64,000 nucleotides of DNA, from contig NZ_ATUD01000003.1 of assembly GCF_000420025.1 (NCBI RefSeq), forward strand, positions 310,001 through 374,000, written 5' to 3'. Of this stretch, positions 1-17,507 are shown in pieces (within the stretch, counting starts at the first letter, position 1; every line of letters starts with the position of its first letter). The notes under the pieces are model-generated. The model was not told the origin of the DNA, ran no database searches, and was given only the letters and a program-made list of their open reading frames with translations. This DNA comes from Patulibacter americanus DSM 16676 (lineage in GTDB: Bacteria; Actinomycetota; Thermoleophilia; Solirubrobacterales; Solirubrobacteraceae). Position numbers and translations under genes: made by a program.

Positions 1-2097
<2,097 letters not shown>

Positions 2098-2110
2098 GAG
2101 CGGCACCGCT

Positions 2111-2152
2111 CCGGACCCCGCTCCCGCGCTGACGCGCGGGGGCGGGGACCGG
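2111..2152 (+). other. rpoB-rpoC intercistronic stem-loop
   Basis: Long GC-rich inverted repeat: arms 2111-2129 and 2134-2152 pair over about 18 positions, with one T-G wobble (2122/2141), one A-A mismatch (2115/2148) and a TGAC loop. It lies between the two RNA polymerase genes. It has no T-run after it, so partial attenuation or RNA processing is more likely than full termination, because rpoC has no obvious promoter of its own. Confidence 0.6.
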
Positions 2153-2202
2153 GGCCGCCGACCCCCGCCCCGCCAAGCACACGATCAGGGAACTCACCCA
2201 CC

Positions 2203-6474
<4,272 letters not shown>

Positions 6475-6545
6475 TCCCGGACACCGTGGCCCGCCCCTCC
6501 GGGGGCGGCGCCACGACCGCCCGCCGCGCGTCCCGCGCGGCGGAC

Positions 6546-6578
6546 CACGACGCCCCGGCCCTCGGCCGGGGCGTCGTG
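6546..6578 (+). terminator. rpoBC terminator hairpin (in gap 6475-6829)
   Basis: Perfect 15-bp stem (6546-6560 with 6564-6578) closed by a 3-base CTC loop, 72 nt after rpoC. No U-tract follows, which is common for terminators in very GC-rich actinobacteria. The rest of the 355-base gap (6579-6829) shows no conserved coding frame. The segment just upstream of the next gene contains AT-richer bases (about 6735-6755) that may hold its promoter, but I could not assign a convincing -35/-10 pair. Confidence 0.75.
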
Positions 6579-6829
6579 CGTTCCGGGCGCGTCGGTGCGG
6601 CCCCACCAGTGCGGCAAGGTGAGCGGCGGAGGCGTCCTGCCCCGGTTCGCGGCCCCCACGCGGGGTATCGGAGGACGGAAGGACCGCGCAGGATCCGTGC
6701 CGGAACGGACGAGTCTCAGGGGAACCGGAGCTCGACCTTATGTCCGGCCGTTACGGTTCACGCTCGAACGACCGATGAAGGGGGAGACCGCGCACCCGCG
6801 GCCGCCCCCCACGCTCACCGCCTCACCTG

Positions 6830-7708
6830 ATGCTCCAGCTCGGAATCGTCTTCGCCCTCCTCAGCGCCCTGGCCGCCAACCTCGGGTTCCTCTACAAGCA
6901 CCGTGGTGCGAACGAGGCCCCGGCGGTCGACGTACGCCATCCCATCCGCACGGGCCTGGGGCTCTGGAAGAGCCGCTGGTTCGCCGCCGGCATGCTCGTC
7001 GGCGCCGTCGGCTGGGTGTTCCACACGGCGGCGATCGCGATCGCGCCGATGTCGGTGGTGCAGGTCGTGCTGGCCGGCGGCATCGTCCTCGTCGCGGTGC
7101 TCGCCGACCGCGTCTTCGGCATCAGCGTGGGCCGCAGGCAGTGGGCGGGCCTCGTCCTGACCGGCGTGGGCCTCGCGATGCTCGTGGTCGCCATGCCGGC
7201 GGCCGACGACGCGCACAGCAACTTCCGGGTCGCGGCGCTCGCGGCCTTCGAGGGCGTCCTGCTCACCTTCGGGGTGCTCCTGATCCTCGGCGGCCAGCAC
7301 GAGCGCGGCGCCCACCTGCGCGGACCGCTGATGGGGGCCGCGGCCGGCGTGCTGTTCGGGGTCTGCAACGTGGCGGTGAAGGCCACCACGGGCGTCGTGG
7401 CCGCCGGCGGCTCGGTCTTCACGCCGTGGATCTTCATCGCCATGTGCGCGTCCGTGCTGGCGTACTACATCTCCGCGCGATCGCTCCAGGAGGGCGGCGC
7501 CGTCGAGGTGATCGCCATCACGGCCACCGGCGCCAACATCGTCGGGATCCTCGGCGGGTTCGTCGTCTTCGGCGACCCGCTCGCCCGCGACACCCTCGGC
7601 CTCGTCGTCCAGTCCGTCGCCTTCGTGATGATCGTCCTCGCCGCGGCCCTGCTGCCGGCCCCGCGCGCCGCTTCGGCGCCGGTGCCGACGCCCGCCCACG
7701 CGAGCTGA
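6830..7708 (+). CDS. EamA/DMT-like multi-span membrane permease
   Basis: 292-residue integral membrane protein with nine to ten hydrophobic helices and few charged loops, in a two-repeat layout resembling the drug/metabolite transporter (EamA, NIPA-like) superfamily. The N-terminus (LGIVFALLSALAANLGFLYKH) and the PMSVVQVVLAGG segment with a Pro-Met pair in helix 3 fit that group. Substrate cannot be told from sequence. It stands alone between rpoC and rpsL, convergent with the hydrolase at 7802-8575, so this pair interrupts the common rpoC-rpsL linkage. ATG start chosen because hydrophobic sequence begins at once. Confidence 0.75.
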   Translation: MLQLGIVFALLSALAANLGFLYKHRGANEAPAVDVRHPIRTGLGLWKSRWFAAGMLVGAVGWVFHTAAIAIAPMSVVQVVLAGGIVLVAVLADRVFGISVGRRQWAGLVLTGVGLAMLVVAMPAADDAHSNFRVAALAAFEGVLLTFGVLLILGGQHERGAHLRGPLMGAAAGVLFGVCNVAVKATTGVVAAGGSVFTPWIFIAMCASVLAYYISARSLQEGGAVEVIAITATGANIVGILGGFVVFGDPLARDTLGLVVQSVAFVMIVLAAALLPAPRAASAPVPTPAHAS

Positions 7709-7770
7709 CGCAGGCGGCCGCCCGGCCGTCGACCACCGGCCGTCGGCGGCGCGGCCCTGGCCGTCGGCGA

Positions 7771-7788
7771 CGTCCGCGGGGGCGGACG
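7771..7788. terminator. Convergent-gene hairpin
   Basis: Seven-base arms CGTCCGC and GCGGACG around a GGGG loop, located in the 93-nt space between the convergent permease and hydrolase genes. Symmetry lets it act on either strand. No T-run is seen, so the assignment rests on position and stem strength. Confidence 0.45.
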
Positions 7789-7801
7789 AGGGGCGTGCTC
7801 C

Positions 7802-8575
7802 TCAGCGGGGCGCGGAGCCGTCGAGCAGGGTCTGCGTCACGAGCTCCGGTGCGTCCCAGATGGGGACGTGCCCGCAGCCGGCGAGGGCCACGAGCCGCGA
7901 GAACGGGAGGCGCTCGACGGCCCGCGCGCCCTGACGGGGGAGGAAGAGCGCGTCGCGTTGGCCCCAGGCCACCGTGACGGGCGCCGTGAGGGCGCCGGCC
8001 ACCACCTCGTGCCCCACGGCGGCGCGGAGCGTGGGCAGCATGCCCGGGGCGTGCGCGACGCTCCGCACGAGCTCGGCCGCCTCCTCGGCGGGCACGGCCC
8101 ACGGCTTGGCGAACATCTGCGCGCCCAACGCCGTCCGGACCGCGCCCTGGGCCGCCAGGGCGTCCGCGCGTGGCGCCAGAGCCCGGCACGCCGCGATCGT
8201 GGCCCGGAGGCTCGCCTTCGCGAACGCCACCTCGGGCCGCGTGGCGAAACCGAGGGGTGAGATGGCCGTGGCGCAGGACGCGGCGTCGCGCCGCGCGAGC
8301 TCGATCGCGATGGACCCGCCCAGGGCCACGCCGGCCACCGCGGGCCGCACGAGCCCGAGGCGCTCGACGGTCCGGGCGACAGCGTCGGCCAGGCGCGGGA
8401 CGGTGGGGGAGCCCGCGAGCGCGCGACTGGCTCCGAACCCCGGCAGGTCGAGCGTCACGACCTCCCGCTCGGCCTCGAGGGCCGGCAGCAGCGAGCGCCA
8501 GACCCGCCGGTGCCCACCCAGGAAGTGCAGGAGGACGAGCGGGGGCCCCGCACCGGTTCGGTCGTGCGCCAACAT
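7802..8575 (-). CDS. Alpha/beta-hydrolase-fold protein lacking the nucleophile Ser
   Basis: 257 residues with the alpha/beta hydrolase layout: strand motif GPPLVLLHFLGGHRRVW with oxyanion-region His-Phe, DLPGFGASRA, acid residue in WGQRDALF, and catalytic His in GCGHVPIWDAPELV. The nucleophile elbow, normally GxSxGG, reads GVALGGS: the expected Ser is Ala (GCC codon, read on the minus strand near nt 8313-8330). A neighbouring Ser follows the double Gly. The protein may be a non-hydrolytic member, use another residue, or be a decayed copy, although the frame is otherwise intact. No partner gene is evident; it is divergent from rpsL. Confidence 0.8.
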   Translation of the reverse strand: MLAHDRTGAGPPLVLLHFLGGHRRVWRSLLPALEAEREVVTLDLPGFGASRALAGSPTVPRLADAVARTVERLGLVRPAVAGVALGGSIAIELARRDAASCATAISPLGFATRPEVAFAKASLRATIAACRALAPRADALAAQGAVRTALGAQMFAKPWAVPAEEAAELVRSVAHAPGMLPTLRAAVGHEVVAGALTAPVTVAWGQRDALFLPRQGARAVERLPFSRLVALAGCGHVPIWDAPELVTQTLLDGSAPR

Positions 8576-8734
8576 GTGGGGGACCCTATAGCGTGTACGC
8601 TGCCGTCAGGTGCAGGGGGTCTTGCGGACGGCGGCCTCACGGGCGTCGCACGCGGACCCGGCCCGCCGTGGGCCCGGAAGGCGTCACGAGGGGTGGCGTC
8701 ACGGGGGCGCGCGTCGTTCTCGGGGTGGCGTTGC

Positions 8735-8740
8735 TATATT
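8735..8740 (+). promoter_or_regulatory. Probable rpsL promoter -10 (near-leaderless)
   Basis: TATATT, a 5/6 match to the -10 consensus and one of the most AT-rich hexamers in this GC-rich region, lies with its last base 10 nt before the rpsL ATG. A start site 6-7 nt downstream leaves a leader of about 4 nt and no room for a Shine-Dalgarno sequence. No convincing -35 is visible. The 175-nt interval 8576-8750 also holds a weaker TATAGC/TACGCT pair around 8586-8600 that could belong to a longer transcript. Confidence 0.6.
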
Positions 8741-8750
8741 CCCCCGTCGC

Positions 8751-9152
8751 ATGCCCACGACCAGTCAGCTCGTACGCAAGGGGCGCAAGCCCAAGGCGAA
8801 GAAGCTCTCCACTCCCGGCCTCAAGTCCGGGCCGGGGCGCAAGAAGAAGGTCGCCGCGCCCCAGCGCCGCGGCGTCTGCACCCGCGTCTACACGACCACC
8901 CCGAAGAAGCCGAACTCGGCGCTTCGCAAGGTCGCCCGTGTCCGGATCAGCTCCGGCATCGAGGTCACGGCCTACATCCCGGGTGAGGGTCACAACCTGC
9001 AGGAGCACTCCGTCGTGCTGGTCCGTGGTGGCCGCGTGAAGGATCTCCCGGGCGTGCGGTACAAGGTCGTGCGTGGTTCGCACGACGCCTCCGGCGTCAG
9101 CGATCGCAAGCAGTCGCGGTCGCTCTACGGCGTCAAGAAGGGGAAGAAGTAG
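8751..9152 (+). CDS. rpsL: 30S ribosomal protein S12
   Basis: 133-residue decoding-centre protein. The conserved core [21 protein letters not shown] and [18 protein letters not shown] surround the A-site; both lysines whose substitution gives streptomycin resistance are wild type. Relative to the 124-residue E. coli protein there is an insert of about ten residues ([10 protein letters not shown]) before RRGVCTRV, the position where many Gram-positive S12 proteins are longer. The open frame runs further upstream, but [11 protein letters not shown] is the family N-terminus. First gene of the str operon; rpsG begins 3 nt later. Confidence 0.97.
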   Translation: MPTTSQLVRKGRKPKAKKLSTPGLKSGPGRKKKVAAPQRRGVCTRVYTTTPKKPNSALRKVARVRISSGIEVTAYIPGEGHNLQEHSVVLVRGGRVKDLPGVRYKVVRGSHDASGVSDRKQSRSLYGVKKGKK

Positions 9153-9155
9153 CTC

Positions 9156-9626
9156 ATGGCTCGTCGCTCCAGTGCCGAGACCCGCACGCTCGAGCCGGAC
9201 GCAGTCCACCGCTCGCGTCTGGTCCACCAGGTCGTCAACAAGATCATGCTCGACGGCAAGAAGTCCACCGCCGAGAGCATCGTGTACGACGCGCTCGCGA
9301 TCGTCGCCGAGAAGACCGGCGGCGACCCCGTCGAGCAGCTCGAGGAGTCCATCAAGGCTCTGACGCCGCAGCTCGAGGTCCGCTCCCGCCGCGTCGGTGG
9401 CGCCACGTACCAGGTGCCGGTCGAGGTCCCCGCCCGCCGCTCCCGCACGCTGGCGATCCGCTGGCTCGTCGAGGCCGCCCGCGGCCGTCGTGAGCGCTCC
9501 ATGGCGTCCCGCCTGGCCAACGAGCTCATCGAGGCGCAGAAGCAGCAGGGCGGCGCGTACAAGAAGAAGGACGACATCTTCCGCATGGCGCAGGCCAACA
9601 AGGCCTTCGCCCACTACCGCTGGTAG
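9156..9626 (+). CDS. rpsG: 30S ribosomal protein S7
   Basis: 156-residue 16S 3'-major-domain organizer and head protein. The N-terminal arm ([15 protein letters not shown]), [22 protein letters not shown], and [14 protein letters not shown] beta-hairpin motif are present, and the length equals the family norm. It starts 3 nt after rpsL, so the two are co-transcribed. Downstream, unlike the tight rpsG-fusA spacing of many bacteria, 640 bases separate it from fusA, containing a long inverted repeat, a terminator-like hairpin and a new promoter. Confidence 0.97.
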   Translation: MARRSSAETRTLEPDAVHRSRLVHQVVNKIMLDGKKSTAESIVYDALAIVAEKTGGDPVEQLEESIKALTPQLEVRSRRVGGATYQVPVEVPARRSRTLAIRWLVEAARGRRERSMASRLANELIEAQKQQGGAYKKKDDIFRMAQANKAFAHYRW

Positions 9627-9633
9627 TCGTTTG

Positions 9634-9746
9634 GTGCGAGGCGCACGTCAGCGCTTCGCATCTTGCCCCGCGCGGAGCTCGGCAGGACTGGCGTTCAGCT
9701 CTCGCACCGCGCGGAACGACCTGCTCGACTGACGTGCACCTCGCAC
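9634..9746 (+). ncRNA. Structured inverted-repeat element after rpsG (unknown class)
   Basis: 18-base arms 9634-9651 (GTGCGAGGCGCACGTCAG) and 9729-9746 pair completely with one G-U. The inside nests further pairings: two copies of CCGCGCGG that can pair with each other, and GAGCT with AGCTC. The whole 113-nt unit would fold into one rod-like structure. It sits 7 nt after the rpsG stop and 30 nt before a terminator hairpin. It could be a 3'-UTR structure, an RNA regulator of the str operon, or a small palindromic mobile repeat. No coding frame matches anything known. Confidence 0.5.
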
Positions 9747-9776
9747 GAAAGCGACGGGTCTGCAGCTGATGATCTT

Positions 9777-9801
9777 GAAGGGCGCGGATTCCGCGCCCTT
9801 C
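9777..9801 (+). terminator. str operon (rpsL-rpsG) terminator; gap 9627-10266
   Basis: 11-bp perfect stem (9777-9787 with 9791-9801), 3-base loop, followed by CGTCGTTCTC. It lies 150 nt after rpsG, within the 640-base gap before fusA. The gap holds, in order, the inverted-repeat element (9634-9746), this hairpin, about 240 bases with no recognisable feature (9802-10045), a promoter (10046-10074) and the fusA leader. Confidence 0.7.
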
Positions 9802-10045
9802 GTCGTTCTCTGGGGCGGTGCGTCACCGGCGTTGTCGGCGCAGGCCGCTCTGGCGCGCGTGGGCCTGGCCGCCGCCGGCTTCCGATGGCCGCCCCGCATG
9901 CGGGGCGTCTCGGAACCCGCCGGGGCCGGCGCGGGGGAGAGGGTGCGGCCGGTCGGTGCGGACCTCCCCGGTCGACGGTTTCGCCCGCACGACGCGCCCT
10001 GGACGGCGGGCCGCCGACGCGTCTCAGATCCCGTCCCCAGGGGAC

Positions 10046-10074
10046 TTCGAAAGTCGGAAGGCCTCTGCTATAGT
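10046..10074 (+). promoter_or_regulatory. Probable fusA-tuf promoter
   Basis: TTCGAA (10046-10051), 17-base spacer, TATAGT (10069-10074). The -10 is a strong match; the -35 is moderate (3/6). It explains how fusA is expressed despite the hairpin at 9777-9801 and the long distance from rpsG. Confidence 0.6.
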
Positions 10075-10080
10075 CCTCCG

Positions 10081-10266
10081 TCGCTGCCCATCTGGAGCCG
10101 GCGCCTTGCGCGCCGGCGATGTGTAGCAAGCGGGCGATTCGTCGCCACTCGGCAGTACCTCCGCAGTGCGGGCAGCTGTGGGACCTCGGTCCCGCCGCCC
10201 TGCCGTCACCGCGGAACCCCGGTCTTTGCCTCACCCAAGTCGTCTGCGTACCTCGAAAGCTTCTTC
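10081..10266 (+). promoter_or_regulatory. Long structured fusA 5' leader
   Basis: About 186-nt untranslated leader between the promoter and fusA. It contains a hairpin with arms GCCGGCGC/GCGCCGGC (near 10097-10118), and a second with GGGAC/GTCCC arms around a CTCG loop (near 10182-10195). No short upstream frame or known riboswitch motif is recognised. The bases just before the ATG (CTCGAAAGCTTCTTC) show only a weak ribosome-binding site, so structure may control translation. Confidence 0.4.
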
Positions 10267-12354
<2,088 letters not shown>

Positions 12355-12376
12355 CCCCCCGCACCGCATGAACACC

Positions 12377-12415
12377 CCGGCTCTGGCTACCCTTCACGGG
12401 TTCGCCAAGAGCCGG
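12377..12415 (+). other. fusA-tuf intercistronic hairpin
   Basis: Arms CCGGCTCT (12377-12384) and AGAGCCGG (12408-12415) pair perfectly. The stem continues GGC/GCC past one bulged A and is capped by ACCC/GGGT. A smaller hairpin follows at about 12418-12431 (CTGGT/ACCAG). A clear ribosome-binding site (TTAGGAGCG) then precedes the tuf GTG. The element may attenuate or process the fusA-tuf transcript. Confidence 0.45.
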
Positions 12416-12470
12416 AGCTGGTGAACACCAGCACCCGACCCCATCGAAGAACAAGACTTAGGAGCGCCCA

Positions 12471-13655
<1,185 letters not shown>

Positions 13656-13672
13656 TCAGCAGCACCTCCTGA

Positions 13673-13700
13673 GGTGGGAGCGGCCCCGGCCGCTCCCACC
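13673..13700 (+). terminator. tuf terminator
   Basis: 13-base arms (13673-13685 and 13688-13700) form a perfect GC-rich stem with a minimal loop, 18 nt after tuf. The following 168 nt (13701-13868) up to rpsJ should therefore contain the start of the S10 operon. A 6-bp stem CGGGAT/ATCCCG (about 13791-13809) is the only structure noticed there, and no promoter could be assigned with confidence. Confidence 0.75.
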
Positions 13701-13868
13701 CCCAGGTGTCGCGTGCGCGTCGGGACTTCCGACCGCCGCGCGCGACCACCCGCTGGGCCGGCCGACGTGCGCCTCCCGCACGCGGGCGGACGGGATGCAG
13801 TCGATCCCGCAAGATCCCAGCACAAATCTTCCTCCAGTCATCAGACGGAACGGACAGCAGAGAGCCCG

Positions 13869-14195
13869 ATGGCAGCCGCCACACAAAACAAGATCCGCAT
13901 CCGCCTCAAGGCCTACGACACGTCGGCCATCGAGTCGGCCGCGAAGGAGATCGTCGAGACGGCACAGCGCACTGGCGCGACCGTCTCCGGTCCCGTTCCG
14001 CTGCCCACGGAGAAGAACGTCTACACGGTCATCCGGTCCCCCTTCAAGGACAAGGATTCCCGCGAGGCGTTCGAGATCCGTACGCACAAGCGCTTGATCG
14101 ACATCCACCAGCCGACCCCGAAGACGGTCGATTCGCTCCAGCGTCTCGACCACCTCCCGGCGGGCGTCGACATCGAGATCCGACTGGCGGGGTGA
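13869..14195 (+). CDS. rpsJ: 30S ribosomal protein S10
   Basis: 108 residues, head protein of the 30S subunit and, as NusE, part of antitermination complexes. Core [22 protein letters not shown], the [27 protein letters not shown] stretch and the C-terminal [12 protein letters not shown] are typical. The start gives [14 protein letters not shown] with GCAGAGAGCCCG upstream; longer in-frame versions would run into the tuf terminator. First gene of the S10-spc block; rplC starts 5 nt later, or overlaps it if the GTG at 14192 is used. Confidence 0.96.
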   Translation: MAAATQNKIRIRLKAYDTSAIESAAKEIVETAQRTGATVSGPVPLPTEKNVYTVIRSPFKDKDSREAFEIRTHKRLIDIHQPTPKTVDSLQRLDHLPAGVDIEIRLAG

Positions 14196-14200
14196 CCCAG

Positions 14201-14818
14201 ATGGCCGCGATTCTCGCCAAGAAGCTGGGCATGACCCAGCTGTTCCTCGAGGACGGCACCGTCGAGCGCGTCACCGTGCTCGAGGCCGGTCCCTGCCCCG
14301 TCACGGGGCGTCGCACCGCTGAGCGCGACGGCTACGACGCCGTGCAGCTCGCCTTCGGTGCGACGAAGGAGAAGCACGTCACGAAGCCCGAGCTCGGGCA
14401 CCTGAAGAAGGCCGGCGTCGGTCCCCACCGTCACCTGGTGGAGTTCCGCGACGTCGACCTCGACGTCGAGGTCGGCCAGACCGTCACGGTGGCCGCCTTC
14501 GAGCCGGGTCAGAAGATCCGGGTCGCCGGGACCTCCAAGGGCAAGGGCTTCCAGGGCACGGTGAAGCGTCACAACTTCTCCCGCGGTCCCGTGACCCACG
14601 GCTCGCACAACACCCGCGCCCCGGGCTCGATCGGTGCGGCCGCCTGGCCCGCCCGCGTGTTCAAGGGCATCCGCGGTCCCGGCCACATGGGCGCGGAGCG
14701 CGTGACGCAGCGCGGCCTGACGGTCGTGCGCGTCGACACCGACGACAACCTGCTGATCGTCCGCGGCTCCGTCCCGGGCGCGAAGAACGGCCTCGTGGAG
14801 GTCCGGACCGATGGCTGA
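14201..14818 (+). CDS. rplC: 50S ribosomal protein L3
   Basis: 205-residue early 23S-binding protein near the peptidyl-transferase centre. MAAILAKKLGMTQLFLEDG is the family start, and the loop GPVTHGSHNTRAPGSIG that reaches the A-site is conserved. ATG is preceded by GGCGGGG at about 9 nt; a GTG at 14192 that overlaps the rpsJ stop is a possible alternative adding three residues. The 3' end overlaps rplD by 8 nt, implying coupled translation. Confidence 0.96.
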   Translation: MAAILAKKLGMTQLFLEDGTVERVTVLEAGPCPVTGRRTAERDGYDAVQLAFGATKEKHVTKPELGHLKKAGVGPHRHLVEFRDVDLDVEVGQTVTVAAFEPGQKIRVAGTSKGKGFQGTVKRHNFSRGPVTHGSHNTRAPGSIGAAAWPARVFKGIRGPGHMGAERVTQRGLTVVRVDTDDNLLIVRGSVPGAKNGLVEVRTDG

Positions 14819-15446
14819 TGCACCGATCCTCGGCGGCGGCACCCTGCAGCTCGACGATGCCGTCTTCGGCGTCGAGTTCAACGGGCCGCTCGTCCACCAG
14901 AACGTTCGCCACGAGCTGAACGCCCGTCGACAGGGCACCGCGTCCTCCAAGACGCGCGGTCAGGTCTCCGGCGGCGGCGCCAAGCCGTGGCGCCAGAAGG
15001 GCACGGGCCGCGCCCGTGCCGGCTCCTCGCGCTCCCCGATCTGGACGGGCGGTGGCACGATCTTCGGACCGCAGCCCCGTCACTACACGTTCAAGGTCAA
15101 CCGCAAGGAGAAGCGGGCCGCGTTCCGCAGCGCGCTGTCGCTGCACGCGCTCCGTGGCACCCTCGCGGGGCTGAACGTCGCCTCCTTCGACACGCCGTCG
15201 ACGAAGGCCGCGATCTCGACCCTGAAGGACTGGGACGCCGCCGGCAAGACCCTGCTGGTCGTGGGCACGGAAGAGGGGCGCGCCGCGCTCTCCTTCCGGA
15301 ACCTGACCACGGTCAAGGTGCTCCCCGCCGGGAGCGTCGGCATCGCCGACGTCGTCGGCGCGGGCCGGCTCCTGCTGACCGAGAAGGCCGTCGACGAGCT
15401 CACCACTCGCGCGTCGGCGCCCGCCGCCACGGAGGAGGTTGCCTGA
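14811..15446 (+). CDS. rplD: 50S ribosomal protein L4
   Basis: 211 residues; lines the exit tunnel with L22. The tunnel-loop segment [30 protein letters not shown] is present, as is [13 protein letters not shown] (each quoted part is a family hallmark). In E. coli L4 also represses the S10 operon, but no matching leader was recognised here. Overlaps rplC by 8 nt and ends 2 nt before rplW. The first 20 residues ([20 protein letters not shown]) are slightly longer than usual. Confidence 0.96.
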   Translation: MADAPILGGGTLQLDDAVFGVEFNGPLVHQNVRHELNARRQGTASSKTRGQVSGGGAKPWRQKGTGRARAGSSRSPIWTGGGTIFGPQPRHYTFKVNRKEKRAAFRSALSLHALRGTLAGLNVASFDTPSTKAAISTLKDWDAAGKTLLVVGTEEGRAALSFRNLTTVKVLPAGSVGIADVVGAGRLLLTEKAVDELTTRASAPAATEEVA

Positions 15447-15448
15447 TC

Positions 15449-15748
15449 ATGGACGCCACCCAGGTCATCATCCGTCCCGTCGTCAGTGAGAAGAGCTACG
15501 TGCTCGCCACTGTCGGCAAGTACACGTTCCGCGTCCACCCGGACGCGCACAAGACGCAGATCCGCGCCGCGATCGAGGAGCTCTTCGGGGTTCACGTCGT
15601 GACCGTGAAGACGTCGAGCGTCAAGAGCAAGCCCAAGCGCCGCGGGGCCACCTCCGGCCGCACGCGCTCTTGGAAGAAGGCGATCGTCCAGGTCCGCGAG
15701 GGCGAGGAGATCCCGATCTTCCAGTCGCTGCAGGGGATCGAGGACTAA
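15449..15748 (+). CDS. rplW: 50S ribosomal protein L23
   Basis: 99 residues; rim of the exit tunnel and docking site for trigger factor and SRP. IIRPVVSEKSYVL and KYTFRVHPDAHKTQIRAAIEELFGV are diagnostic. The ATG at 15449 lies 2 nt after the rplD stop and has GGAGGTTGCC upstream. A longer in-frame frame back to 14987 is antisense-like noise within rplD. Confidence 0.96.
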   Translation: MDATQVIIRPVVSEKSYVLATVGKYTFRVHPDAHKTQIRAAIEELFGVHVVTVKTSSVKSKPKRRGATSGRTRSWKKAIVQVREGEEIPIFQSLQGIED

Positions 15749-15751
15749 CCC

Positions 15752-16597
15752 ATGGCCATTCGCAAGCCCAAGCCCACGTCGCCCGCCCAGCGGTTCGCGT
15801 CGTACCCGGACTTCGCCGAGATCACGAAGACCACCCCCGAGCGTTCGCTCGTCGAGGGTCTTACGAAGTCCGGCGGTCGCAACAACAACGGTCGCAAGAC
15901 GTCCCGCCATCGCGGCGGCGGCGCCAAGCGCCTGTACCGCAAGATCGACTTCAAGCGCACGCGCGACGGCATCCCCGCCCGCGTCGCGTCGATCGAGTAC
16001 GACCCCAACCGCACGTCGTACATCGCGCTGCTCCACTACGTCGATGGCGTGAAGAGCTACATCCTGGCCCCGCGTGGCCTGGAGGTCGGCACGATGGTGC
16101 AGTCCGGCACCGGCTCCGACATCAAGACGGGCAACGCCTTGATGCTCAAGGACATCCCCGCCGGTGCGGTCGTCCACAACGTCGAGCTCCAGCCGAACAA
16201 GGGTGGACAGATGGGCCGCTCCGCCGGCTCGGCCATCCAGCTGATGGCCAAGGACCAGGGCATGGCGACCCTGCGTCTCCCGTCGGGCGAGATGCGTCTC
16301 GTCCGCGAGGAGTGCCGCGCCACGATCGGTGCCGTCGGCAACGCCGAGCACCAGAACGTCAAGATCGGCAACGCCGGCCGCAAGCGTCACATGGGCGTCC
16401 GCCCGCAGACGCGAGGCACGGCCATGAACCCGGTCGATCACCCGCACGGCGGCGGCGAGGGTTCCACCACGCCGGGCCGTCACCCTGTCACCCCGTGGGG
16501 CGTCCCCACCCTGGGGTACCGCACCCGTAAGAAGAACAAGCCCTCGGACCGCTACATCGTGCGTGCGCGCCGACGTGGCAAGGGCAAGAGGAAGTAG
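15752..16597 (+). CDS. rplB: 50S ribosomal protein L2
   Basis: 281-residue core protein needed for subunit association and peptidyl transfer. [16 protein letters not shown], the central SH3-like fold, and the C-terminal [10 protein letters not shown] with the conserved His are present; the basic tail [12 protein letters not shown] is typical. It starts 3 nt after rplW and ends 2 nt before rpsS. Confidence 0.97.
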   Translation: MAIRKPKPTSPAQRFASYPDFAEITKTTPERSLVEGLTKSGGRNNNGRKTSRHRGGGAKRLYRKIDFKRTRDGIPARVASIEYDPNRTSYIALLHYVDGVKSYILAPRGLEVGTMVQSGTGSDIKTGNALMLKDIPAGAVVHNVELQPNKGGQMGRSAGSAIQLMAKDQGMATLRLPSGEMRLVREECRATIGAVGNAEHQNVKIGNAGRKRHMGVRPQTRGTAMNPVDHPHGGGEGSTTPGRHPVTPWGVPTLGYRTRKKNKPSDRYIVRARRRGKGKRK

Positions 16598-16599
16598 CC

Positions 16600-16872
16600 G
16601 TGAGCCGATCGAGCAAGAAGGGGCCGTGGGTCGAGGAGCGTCTGATGACGCGCATCGAGACCATGAACGCCTCGAACGAGAAGAAGCTGATCCGGACGTG
16701 GTCGCGCGCGTCGACGATCTTCCCCGAATTCGTGGGGCACACGATCGCCGTGCATGACGGCCGGAAGCACGTTCCGGTCTTCGTGTCGGAGTCGATGGTC
16801 GGGCACAAGCTCGGCGAGTTCGCTCCCACGCGCACGTACCGCGGTCACGGCGACACCGCCAAGAGGCGCTGA
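16600..16872 (+). CDS. rpsS: 30S ribosomal protein S19
   Basis: 90 residues, GTG start 2 nt after rpl[35 protein letters not shown] and [15 protein letters not shown] are family hallmarks. It binds 16S rRNA in the 30S head with S13. The final residues TAKRR are slightly basic as usual. rplV starts 2 nt after its stop. Confidence 0.96.
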   Translation: MSRSSKKGPWVEERLMTRIETMNASNEKKLIRTWSRASTIFPEFVGHTIAVHDGRKHVPVFVSESMVGHKLGEFAPTRTYRGHGDTAKRR

Positions 16873-16874
16873 GC

Positions 16875-17507
16875 ATGGCTGACGAGACCCCCCAGAACGA
16901 CACGAACGACGAGCCGCAGGCCCAGGTGACGCCCGAGACCGAAGAGGTCGAGGAGACGACGCCGAAGGCTGAGGAAGCTGCCACGGACGCGTCGGACGAC
17001 GCGACGACGGAGGCTGCGGACGTCGAGCCCACCGACGACGACCAGGTCGACGGCGTGTGGAGCGAGGAGCACGGGCACATGCACGCTGCGCCGGTCGCCC
17101 AGGTTCGTGGCGGCGCGCGGGCGGATGCCCGCCGTGCCCGCCGCAGCCAGCCCGTCGGCGAGGCGCCCGTCGTCCGCGCCGTCGCGAAGTACGTGCGTAC
17201 GACGCCCCGCAAGGCGCGTCTGATCGCCGACCTCGTGCGCGGCAAGGACGTCAACACCGCCCGCGCGATCCTGCAGCACAGCACCCGCTCGGCCGCGCAG
17301 GACTGGAGCAAGGTGCTCGAGTCCGCGATCGCGAACGCGGAGAACAACCACGAGCTCGTCGGTGACGACCTCGTGATCAAGAGCATCACCGCTGATGACG
17401 GACCGACGCTGAAGCGCTTCCAGCCGCGAGCCCAGGGCCGCGCGTACCGGATCAACAAGCGCACCAGCCACCTGACCGTGCAGCTCACGCCGAAGGAGCA
17501 CAGCTGA
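16875..17507 (+). CDS. rplV: 50S ribosomal protein L22 with acidic N-terminal extension
   Basis: The L22 fold occupies residues of about 98-210 ([50 protein letters not shown]). It is preceded by an extension of about 97 residues: first 65 strongly acidic (Glu/Asp/Thr-rich), then a His-containing patch ([11 protein letters not shown]) and an Arg-rich linker ([12 protein letters not shown]). Typical L22 is about 110 residues. The ATG lies 2 nt after rpsS with a GAGG site, and the frame is uninterrupted, so the extension is probably translated. The stop overlaps the rpsC start (TGATG). S17 in the same operon has a similar MADE-type acidic start. Confidence 0.93.
   Translation: MADETPQNDTNDEPQAQVTPETEEVEETTPKAEEAATDASDDATTEAADVEPTDDDQVDGVWSEEHGHMHAAPVAQVRGGARADARRARRSQPVGEAPVVRAVAKYVRTTPRKARLIADLVRGKDVNTARAILQHSTRSAAQDWSKVLESAIANAENNHELVGDDLVIKSITADDGPTLKRFQPRAQGRAYRINKRTSHLTVQLTPKEHS

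Noticed and set aside
8610-8750. 47 extra N-terminal codons on S12
   Set aside because: They cover the divergent promoter region and have no homology; [11 protein letters not shown] is the conserved S12 start.
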